Source of the DNA: Opitutia bacterium
GTDB lineage: Bacteria > Verrucomicrobiota > Verrucomicrobiia > Opitutales > UBA953
Length of the DNA stretch: 31,552 bases
Direction: 5' to 3'
Assembly: GCA_947460445.1 (NCBI GenBank)
Contig: CANHHS010000003.1
Coordinates: 1 to 31,552 of the forward strand
This document shows, piece after piece, positions 16,358-23,132 of the stretch. Position 1 is the first letter of the stretch, and each line of letters starts with the position of its first letter. The position numbers were made by a program, and so were the translations under genes. The notes beneath the pieces were generated by a model. It ran no database searches. It saw nothing but the letters and a program-made list of their open reading frames with translations, and was not told where the DNA came from.

Positions 16358-17716
16358 ATGCCGAACTTCGACCCTGCATTACTTGCCTCATGGTCTTCGG
16401 GACAGTGGGCCGGCGTTTTGCCATCTCGCGTCACTGGATTTGGAAATGATACGCGCGTACTTTCGCAGGGAGACGTTTTTGTAGCCCTGCGTACCGCCCG
16501 CCGCGATGGGCATGATTTCCTCCATGATGCTCGAACACACGGCGCATCATGTGCGTTGGTTTCACGCAAGGTTGTCGACCCCTTGCCACAATTAGTCGTA
16601 GAAGACACACTCCTTGGTTTACAGCGCGTTGCTTCCGCTTGGCGCTCAACCCTTAAGATGCCGTTTGTGGGAGTAACGGGAAGTGTTGGGAAAACTTCCT
16701 TAAAGGAAATGTTACGTCAGGCGCTTGGCGCACGTGCGTATGCAACCCAGGCGAATTTAAATAACACGCTGGGTGTGCCGTTGGCGATTTTGCAGGCAGA
16801 CCCTGCACTTCACACTGCGTCTGTTATTGAAGTCGGCATGAGTGAGCCAGGCGAGCTTGCTGTTTCTGCGCGCGTGTTGCGTCCAGATGTTGCCGTCGTC
16901 ACCAATGTTCGTTCAGCTCATCTCGAAGGCTGCGGTTCCATAGAAGGCGTCGCACGCGAGAAGGCAGAGTTAATCCGTGCACTCGCGCGTAACGGCGAAG
17001 CCTTTGTTTTAGCGGAGACGCTTCAATTCAAAGCATTTGATGAACTACGCGATCTCTGCGTCGCACTTTGCGAAGATGGCCAGCTGGCACCCGATGGCGT
17101 GCGGCGTGTTGTTCGCTACAGTCTTCAGCCCGTTAACCAAGGTTGGCAGTTGCGCCTTCGCGACGCTGATCGGGGAGAGTTAAGTATCGAACTCGGGCCC
17201 ATTTCTCTGGGCCAAGCTCACAACGCTGCGTTAGCAAGTCTGGCAGCTTTGCGATCGGGTGCAAAGCATGGCGACATCGCCCTAGCTCTTTCTGCATGGC
17301 GCCCGCTTAAGGGCAGAGGTTCGGTCCATGATTTTTCAGGCCATCCGCTTTATATCGATTGCTACAATGCGAGCCCAGCTTCGTTGGCTGATGCTGCGCA
17401 GACTTTTGTACGTCAGACAACCGGACCGCGCCTCTTTGTATTAGGAGGTATGGCTGAATTGGGTGCCGAATCCATTCGGCTGCATGAAGCAGCAGGTCGT
17501 GCATTGCCGCTTAGCCCTGGTGATCATGTCATTGTTTACGGTGGCGATGCTCCTGCGCTCGCTGCCGTCTGTGGCGGACGTGTTGCCGCGAATCATGCCG
17601 AGTTGGCTGCGGCAATTCAGGCTCACCGTGGTCCAATCTTATTAAAGGGAAGTCGTGCACACGCCCTTGAACGTGCCCTGCCGGAAGCACTCCGGAAAAC
17701 CTTAGGATTCCACTGA
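16358..17716 (+). CDS. murF: UDP-MurNAc-tripeptide:D-Ala-D-Ala ligase
   Basis: The 452-residue ligase attaches D-Ala-D-Ala to the tripeptide, giving the pentapeptide precursor. It shows the early DTR..S.GDVFVAL (31-44) typical of MurF/MurE N-domains, the P-loop GVTGSVGKTS (105-114), LNNTLGVPLAIL and the ADP-binding IDCYNASPASLADA where the family has DxYNANP. The codon after one spacer base from the murE stop, ATG 16358, is chosen. An in-frame extension back to 16244 would run inside murE and adds no MurF-like sequence. mraY follows after 1 nt. Confidence 0.94.
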   Translation: MPNFDPALLASWSSGQWAGVLPSRVTGFGNDTRVLSQGDVFVALRTARRDGHDFLHDARTHGASCALVSRKVVDPLPQLVVEDTLLGLQRVASAWRSTLKMPFVGVTGSVGKTSLKEMLRQALGARAYATQANLNNTLGVPLAILQADPALHTASVIEVGMSEPGELAVSARVLRPDVAVVTNVRSAHLEGCGSIEGVAREKAELIRALARNGEAFVLAETLQFKAFDELRDLCVALCEDGQLAPDGVRRVVRYSLQPVNQGWQLRLRDADRGELSIELGPISLGQAHNAALASLAALRSGAKHGDIALALSAWRPLKGRGSVHDFSGHPLYIDCYNASPASLADAAQTFVRQTTGPRLFVLGGMAELGAESIRLHEAAGRALPLSPGDHVIVYGGDAPALAAVCGGRVAANHAELAAAIQAHRGPILLKGSRAHALERALPEALRKTLGFH

Positions 17717-17717
17717 G

Positions 17718-18830
17718 ATGCTCTACCGTTTAAGCGAACTTGAAAAACTTTGGGGGCCTTTCCGACTTTTCGATTACTTGTCGGTGCGTATGATTTTTGC
17801 GTTCATCACGGCGCTGGTGATTGGTTTGGCGCTTTCGGGACCTATTTTGCGGGCATTGGCGAAACTCCGTCAACCTGAGCGCGATGCGCGTCTAATGGGT
17901 GAGCTCGCGAAGCAAGGAGGGCAGGTCCCGACAATGGGTGGATTATTAATTGCAGCTGCGATGCTGCCCGCAGTGCTACTTTGGGTTAAATGTAATCTAT
18001 TAGTCGTCGCCGCTTTGATTGCCCTCATCGGCATGGGGGCGATTGGCTGGTATGATGATTGGCTGAAGATTCGCCATGGTAGTGCCGATGGTATTTCCGC
18101 CCGCCGTAAATTAGGACTTCAGTTTGTCGTAGCTGCAGTGGCGTTCAGCGTATTGCTACTGGATGTAGATCGACAAACGTTGATGGCTGAAATTTGGGTT
18201 CCGGTGTTAAAGCAACCTGTGTGGGCTCCCGGAGCATTTGGTCTCCCATTGGCGGTTGTGCTCTGTGTGGCAGGTATTTTCTTCTGTCTCGTTGCGGTTG
18301 GTTCATCGAATGCGGTTAACCTAACGGATGGACTTGACGGATTAGCGATTGGTTGCGTGCTCACAACGACGCTCGTTCTGGGGGTCGTTGCATATTTAGT
18401 CGGCGACGTTCGTCACGCTGAATACCTTCAGCTCCGCCATGTCATCGGTGCGGGTGAATTGGGTGTGCTATGCTGCGCTTTAGCGGGTGGGGCTTTAGTC
18501 TTCCTTTGGCACAATGCGTCGCCCGCGACTATTTATATGGGTGATGTCGGCGCCCTGGGTATCGGCGGATTCCTCGGCGTAACTGCGTGTGTGATCCATC
18601 AACCGTTCCTTTTAGCCATCGCAGGTGGCGTCTTCGTGGTCGAAGCAATTTCTGTCATCCTGCAGGTCGCCTACTTTAAGAAGACAGGCGGGAAGCGCTT
18701 GTTCTTGATGACGCCCATTCATCATCACTTCCAGAAGCTTGGCTGGCCAGCGACCAAGGTCGTTGTTCGTTTCTGGATTCTCTCACTTCTTTGCGGCCTG
18801 CTCGGCTTGCTTTCGCTCAAACTTCGATGA
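17718..18830 (+). CDS. mraY: Phospho-MurNAc-pentapeptide transferase
   Basis: The 370-residue membrane enzyme transfers phospho-MurNAc-pentapeptide to undecaprenyl phosphate to make lipid I at the inner face of the membrane. It has about ten hydrophobic segments and all family sites: GGQVPTMGGL (67-76), the DD pair in WYDDWLK (111-117), SSNAVNLTDGLDGLA (196-210), MGDVG (274-278) and the HHH motif in TPIHHHFQKLGW (332-343), then VVVRFW. Ala replaces the common Ser after MGDVG. The start is 1 nt after the murF stop and the end overlaps murD (ATGA). Confidence 0.96.
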   Translation: MLYRLSELEKLWGPFRLFDYLSVRMIFAFITALVIGLALSGPILRALAKLRQPERDARLMGELAKQGGQVPTMGGLLIAAAMLPAVLLWVKCNLLVVAALIALIGMGAIGWYDDWLKIRHGSADGISARRKLGLQFVVAAVAFSVLLLDVDRQTLMAEIWVPVLKQPVWAPGAFGLPLAVVLCVAGIFFCLVAVGSSNAVNLTDGLDGLAIGCVLTTTLVLGVVAYLVGDVRHAEYLQLRHVIGAGELGVLCCALAGGALVFLWHNASPATIYMGDVGALGIGGFLGVTACVIHQPFLLAIAGGVFVVEAISVILQVAYFKKTGGKRLFLMTPIHHHFQKLGWPATKVVVRFWILSLLCGLLGLLSLKLR

Positions 18831-20104
18831 TCGAGCTACCCGAAATTTTACTACGTCGACTGAATCGCCCCGCAGCGATCTTGGGGACAGGTGTTAGCGG
18901 TCGTGCGATTGCTGAAGCACTGCAGGCCGCCGGAAAGTCATCAATCAGTTATGATGAGCGTGGGCCTCATGCCACTTTTGGTGCTGCCGAAGCTGCGAGT
19001 CACGACCTCGTTGTCATCAGTCCAGGATTCGCACAAACGCACCCTTGGTTGCTCGCAGCGCGTCGCGCAGGATGCCTCTGTCTCTCGGAATTAGATTTTG
19101 GTGCATTACTTTGGGATGGGCCATCGATTGCTGTCACAGGTACAAATGGAAAAACCACATTGGTTGATTTCCTGGCTTTTGCTCATAAGCGCGCCGGTCA
19201 AAATGCAATCGCTTGTGGGAATGTTGGGCTGCCATTAACTGCGGTTGCTTTAAATTCCTCGGTCGCTGGTTTGTTGCCGATTGTAGAAGTCAGCTCGTTC
19301 CAGGCCGAAGACCTCAGACATTTTTCGCCGGAAGCAGTTATTTGGTCGAACTTCGATGAAGACCACTTGGATCGTCATGGTGACGTTGAAACGTATTTCC
19401 GCGCTAAACATAAACTTGTCGAACGTCTACTTCCAGCCGGGCCATTAGTTGTGGGTGTTTCGGTGGTTGAAGCTGCCAAAACATTTGGGATTAGTCTTCC
19501 TGATGACGTGATTGTCGCTCGTCGCGAAGATGTAGCGGATTCCATTCCATCGGGTTCACCGTTTGATAGTTGGCCACAGCGCGAGAACTGGGCTTTAGCG
19601 GTCGCTTATTGGAAGGCGCGCGGACTGCCGCTGGAGACCTTAGAGAGTGCCGCCCGTATTTTCCGACTTTCGCCGCACCGTCTGCGCAAAGTTTCTGAAG
19701 CTGGCTTAGTGGAGTTTTGGAACGACTCTAAGGGAACAAACTTCCATGCAACCTTAGCTGCTCTCCAAGAATTTACCTTACCCGTTCGCTGGATTGGCGG
19801 GGGCAAATGGAAGGGTGGGGACATGCGACGTTTTGCCGAGCGTCTCTCGAGCGTTATCGAATCTGCTTTCTTAGTCGGCGAGACTGGGCCCGAGTTACAT
19901 GCTTTATTCCAAGAACTTGGGCGTCCCAGTAAAGTCTATGGAACGCTCGAAGAAGCGACACTTGCAGCCGCCCGCGACGTGGCTCAGCGCACTGTCGTTC
20001 TGCTGAGTCCAGGCTTCTCGAGTTTCGACATGTTCCGCGGCTATGCCGAGCGCGGTCTTGTCTTTGAACGCGCCGCGCACGGCTTGGCGCAAAAATCCCG
20101 ATAA
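18827..20104 (+). CDS. murD: UDP-MurNAc-L-alanine:D-glutamate ligase
   Basis: The 425-residue ligase adds D-Glu to UDP-MurNAc-L-Ala. Landmarks are ILGTGVSGRAIAEAL (18-32) of the UDP-binding domain, the ATP loop GTNGKTT (105-111), EVSSFQAEDL, NFDEDHLDRHGDVETYFRAK, WNDSKGTNFHATLAAL and LLSPGFSSFDMFRGYAERG. The usual SSFQLE reads SSFQAE. ATG 18827 is selected because it gives the ATGA overlap with mraY; an upstream in-frame start would lie inside mraY. The next gene begins 47 nt downstream, one of the few real gaps in the cluster. Confidence 0.95.
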   Translation: MIELPEILLRRLNRPAAILGTGVSGRAIAEALQAAGKSSISYDERGPHATFGAAEAASHDLVVISPGFAQTHPWLLAARRAGCLCLSELDFGALLWDGPSIAVTGTNGKTTLVDFLAFAHKRAGQNAIACGNVGLPLTAVALNSSVAGLLPIVEVSSFQAEDLRHFSPEAVIWSNFDEDHLDRHGDVETYFRAKHKLVERLLPAGPLVVGVSVVEAAKTFGISLPDDVIVARREDVADSIPSGSPFDSWPQRENWALAVAYWKARGLPLETLESAARIFRLSPHRLRKVSEAGLVEFWNDSKGTNFHATLAALQEFTLPVRWIGGGKWKGGDMRRFAERLSSVIESAFLVGETGPELHALFQELGRPSKVYGTLEEATLAAARDVAQRTVVLLSPGFSSFDMFRGYAERGLVFERAAHGLAQKSR

Positions 20105-20151
20105 ATTTCCACCAGGAATACCAAACACACATAACCCAAATACATACTACC

Positions 20152-20832
20152 ATGAGACCCATGCTCACCATCAGTGCCGTTGTGCTTCTGCACCTCGGAA
20201 TTATCGCCGTTCTTGTCGGCGTTAATGGCTGCCGGACCACTACCGGCTACGAGAAAGACGGAGATCTCGGTGCCTACGTCGGCGTTGCCGGCGCCAGCGC
20301 TGCATCGTCGTCTTCTACCCCTACTTTAGGGGGTATGAACGAAGCACCCAAGCCCTTGTCGGCGACAACGAAGCCTGCGGGCACTGTTGCGCAGACAGTC
20401 GGTAAAGGTGGCACGCACACTGTCGTTGCCAATGAATCCCTCTGGGTCATTGCTCGTCGCGAAGGTGTCAGCATCGACGCAATTTGTGCGGTGAATAATA
20501 TCGAACAGAATACAGTCCTACGCGTTGGCCAAAAGCTTGTTATTCCAGATGGTTCAACGCCGATTCCTGCTCGCAAAACTTCGACTGCTAAATCGACAGG
20601 TTCGTCCGCTCCTTCCGCACCTGCGGGCCCTTCGCCTTTAGCTGCACCTGCAGGCGGATTCGGTGGATTCGGTGGTGTGCCTGCTGCAACCGAAGCACCA
20701 AAGACTGCTGCCCCTGCTGCTGAAGAGAAGAAGCCTGCCGCACCTGCTGCGTCGACTTCACCTCTGGCGGCTCCTGCAGGAGGCTTTGGAGGTTTCGGTG
20801 GCGTTCCAGCCACAACGACCCCGACGCGCTAA
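20152..20832 (+). CDS. LysM-domain lipoprotein inserted in the dcw cluster
   Basis: The 226-residue protein has an N-terminal hydrophobic segment (4-24) ending in VNGC, so Cys27 may be lipidated; a plain membrane anchor is the alternative. A single LysM domain spans about 88-132 (HTVVANESLWVIARREGVSIDAICAVNN....LRVGQKLVIP) and should bind GlcNAc-containing glycan, here peptidoglycan. The rest is Ala/Pro-rich linker with an 18-residue repeat, SPLAAPAGGFGGFGGVPA, present twice (161-178 and 203-220). It sits between murD and ftsW, where the textbook cluster has nothing. Gaps of 47 and 15 nt flank it, so it may be translated at a different level from its neighbours. Confidence 0.85.
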   Translation: MRPMLTISAVVLLHLGIIAVLVGVNGCRTTTGYEKDGDLGAYVGVAGASAASSSSTPTLGGMNEAPKPLSATTKPAGTVAQTVGKGGTHTVVANESLWVIARREGVSIDAICAVNNIEQNTVLRVGQKLVIPDGSTPIPARKTSTAKSTGSSAPSAPAGPSPLAAPAGGFGGFGGVPAATEAPKTAAPAAEEKKPAAPAASTSPLAAPAGGFGGFGGVPATTTPTR

Positions 20833-20847
20833 TCGTTAGCAACGCGT
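20824..20847 (+). promoter_or_regulatory. Hairpin abutting the ftsW start codon
   Basis: GCTAA (20828-20832) pairs with TTAGC (20836-20840) around a TCG loop. ACGC (20824-20827) pairs with GCGT (20844-20847) after a 3-nt bulge. It covers the LysM gene stop codon and ends at the base before the ftsW ATG. Confidence 0.4.
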
Positions 20848-22062
20848 ATGGTGTTTAAGGCCGAACAAGGTAGTACGACCCAAGGGGTCGTCCGTGCTAC
20901 CTTGTTCGTCCCTTTCTTGGTCGCCGCGTTAGCGATATTCGGGCTCATCGCACTGTATAGTGCGGGCTACTCGATGTCGCTGCGCGAGCCGACTGCGGCG
21001 GTCACCCGCCAGCTTATTTACGTGCCTATCTCATTGTTTATGGGATGGCTTGCTTGGCGCGTGGACCTCGACGCACTGCGTGCTGTGAGATGGTATGTGC
21101 TGTGGGCAGTTATGTTTTTACTGTTACTCGCACGCACTCCCGGCATCGGAAGAATGGTCAATGGTTCGTGGCGTTGGATTGATTTCGGATTTTTCCGACT
21201 ACAGCCCTCTGATCTAGCAAAAATAGCTATGGTCATTGTTTTGGCTGACTTACTCGCTCGGATGCAGCGTCGAACATTGCCTTACCGTGGTCATTTTTGG
21301 CATTTCAGTTCCCGTGAGCCGTATGTGTTTACGCCCCGTGGTTGGGCAGATTTAAAAGAAGGATTCCTCGAGCCTGTCGGGGCTATTTTGCTAGTCTGTG
21401 CAGGTATTGCCCTTGGGCCAGATCTCGGAACGATTGTTCTGTGCTGTGCAGTCGGGGCAGCGATGCTCTTTGTCTGCGGTGCACGTATGTCCTATTTGGG
21501 TACGGCGTTCATCATCGCAGGATTGGCATTTACGTTTTTGGTACTGAACTGGGAAAATCGTTTACGTCGCTTCATGTCGTTCATGGATCCCGAAGGTCGA
21601 CAAGGTGATGAAGCCTACCAGCTTTTCCAAGGAATGTTAGCGTTTGCCTGTGGAGGTATTACTGGTGTTGGTCCAGGCAACGGCATGCAGCAGCGTGCTT
21701 ACCTTCCTGAAGCACACACAGACTTCGTCTTCACGATTATTGGAGAAGAGTGGGGCTTAATGGCTACAGCCCTTGTCGCTCTTACATATTTAGGAATCTT
21801 CTTAATTGTGATGCGAGAGTTGCGACGCTGCACGGACTTGTTTCGATTCGCCGTCGCTCTGGGCTGCTCGCTCTTCCTGACATTACAGGCGCTGGTTAAT
21901 ATGTTAGTCGTTACCGGCATGTTGCCCACCAAGGGTATCGCGCTACCCTTTATTAGTTACGGAGGTACCAACCTTGTCGTTTCGGGGATGCTTGTTGGGT
22001 TGATGCTGAATGCTTTGCGTGATCAAGGAAGGTCATTGGTTAAACCCGCTATCCAACAATGA
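20848..22062 (+). CDS. ftsW: SEDS septal peptidoglycan polymerase
   Basis: The 404-residue polytopic protein polymerises lipid II with FtsI. SEDS motifs are NGSWRWIDFGFFRLQPSDLAK (105-125), GPDLGT (190-195), LPEAHTDFVFTIIGEEWG (286-303) with the catalytic Asp292, and LPFISYGGT (366-374). The cytoplasmic loop around 137-175 (ending RGWADLKEGFLEP) is about 20-25 residues longer than usual for FtsW. The N-terminus before the first membrane segment (about 17) is encoded by a strong hairpin. ATG 20848 is the favoured start, but a TTG at 20902 cannot be excluded. The end overlaps murG by 4 nt. RodA is the alternative name for such proteins, but position favours FtsW. Confidence 0.92.
   Translation: MVFKAEQGSTTQGVVRATLFVPFLVAALAIFGLIALYSAGYSMSLREPTAAVTRQLIYVPISLFMGWLAWRVDLDALRAVRWYVLWAVMFLLLLARTPGIGRMVNGSWRWIDFGFFRLQPSDLAKIAMVIVLADLLARMQRRTLPYRGHFWHFSSREPYVFTPRGWADLKEGFLEPVGAILLVCAGIALGPDLGTIVLCCAVGAAMLFVCGARMSYLGTAFIIAGLAFTFLVLNWENRLRRFMSFMDPEGRQGDEAYQLFQGMLAFACGGITGVGPGNGMQQRAYLPEAHTDFVFTIIGEEWGLMATALVALTYLGIFLIVMRELRRCTDLFRFAVALGCSLFLTLQALVNMLVVTGMLPTKGIALPFISYGGTNLVVSGMLVGLMLNALRDQGRSLVKPAIQQ
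20863..20907 (+). promoter_or_regulatory. Large hairpin in the 5' coding end of ftsW
   Basis: GAACAAGGTAG (20863-20873) pairs perfectly with CTACCTTGTTC (20897-20907). ACGACCC (20875-20881) pairs with GGGTCGT (20885-20891) around an AAG loop. Between the two stems lies a 1-by-5 internal loop. These 18 Watson-Crick pairs lie 15-59 nt after the ftsW ATG. The structure could pause transcription, protect an mRNA end or slow early translation. If ftsW really starts at the TTG at 20902, it would instead be a leader hairpin. Confidence 0.6.
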
Positions 22063-23132
22063 GCCGTGTACTTTTAGCATGCGGTGGCACGGGTGGTCAT
22101 CTCGCACCCGGTATTGCGTTGGCTGAAAAACTTCATGCGCGTGGGGTGGAGACATTACTTTTGGTGAGTCGGAAGACTGTCGATTCGCGCATGCTTGCCC
22201 GCTACCCGCACCTTCAATTTCGTGCCGGCCGAGGGCGCGGATTCGGCCCAAGCTTGCTCGACCGGATTTTATTTCTGCCCTCAATGGTGTGGGCGCTGCT
22301 GGATGCACTGTGGGTTGTTGTGAGTTTTAGGCCCAATGCGCTGGCTTGTTTTGGCGGATTTATGTCCGTTGGACCAGCGATTGCATGTTGGCTGGCACGC
22401 ATCCCTGTTCATTTGCATGAAGCGAACATGCATGCCGGAAAAGCGATTCGCTGGTTAGCACCGTTGGCTACAACCGTGCATGCGCCACCCGCAACGGGTT
22501 TACGCAGCAAGTTCTTGCGGTCAGGCGGATTTCCTCTCCGCGCAGAGATTCAGCCATTGGGAGTCGACCAAGCACGCGCCGAACTTCATTTTCCAACTTC
22601 GGGTAAACTTATACTCGTGGTCGGGGGTAGCCAGGGTGCGAACGCGCTCACGCGTTGGGTCGAAGCATCTACACCTGCTTTAGTAAAATTAGGTTGTCAT
22701 GTATTCTGTTTAACAGGACCAAACGGTAGTGAGCGTCGTGAGCAGTACGGTGAAGTCGTGATTCGCTATGTGCCTTTCTGCGATCGCATGGCAGCCGCAT
22801 ATTCTGCAGCTGATCTAGCCGTGAGTCGCGCGGGTGCGGGCACACTTGCTGAACTGGCTGCCTGTCGCACGCCCGCAATTCTCGTCCCTTATCCGCGAGC
22901 TGCAGATGACCACCAAACGGCGAATGCACGTGCCCGCGAAGTCGTTGGAGCTTCGCTACTTTGCCCTGAGAGTGAGCTTTCTGAATTGATGCCAGCGATT
23001 GAGCGTCTCATGGCGCAGCCGCAGTTGCTAACGCAGATGCGCGAAGCTTTGGCGCGCGAACACCTTCTTAACCGTTGGGATGATTTGGTTGATGATATCG
23101 TCTTGGGTGTTCACCGGGAGGGTTCGTTATGA
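22059..23132 (+). CDS. murG: Lipid II synthase (UDP-GlcNAc transferase)
   Basis: The 357-residue glycosyltransferase adds GlcNAc to lipid I on the cytoplasmic membrane face. The first Gly-rich loop is ACGGTGGHLAPGIALAE (7-23), the second is ACFGGFMSVGPA. HEANMHAGKAIRWL replaces the common HEQN.x.G..NR. The UDP-GlcNAc site appears as VVGGSQGANAL, SRAGAGTLAELAA and PYPRAADDHQTANAR, matching the family's P.P.A..dHQ..NA. The loops are complete, so an active enzyme is expected. The start overlaps ftsW and the end overlaps murCB, each by 4 nt. Confidence 0.95.
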   Translation: MSRVLLACGGTGGHLAPGIALAEKLHARGVETLLLVSRKTVDSRMLARYPHLQFRAGRGRGFGPSLLDRILFLPSMVWALLDALWVVVSFRPNALACFGGFMSVGPAIACWLARIPVHLHEANMHAGKAIRWLAPLATTVHAPPATGLRSKFLRSGGFPLRAEIQPLGVDQARAELHFPTSGKLILVVGGSQGANALTRWVEASTPALVKLGCHVFCLTGPNGSERREQYGEVVIRYVPFCDRMAAAYSAADLAVSRAGAGTLAELAACRTPAILVPYPRAADDHQTANARAREVVGASLLCPESELSELMPAIERLMAQPQLLTQMREALAREHLLNRWDDLVDDIVLGVHREGSL

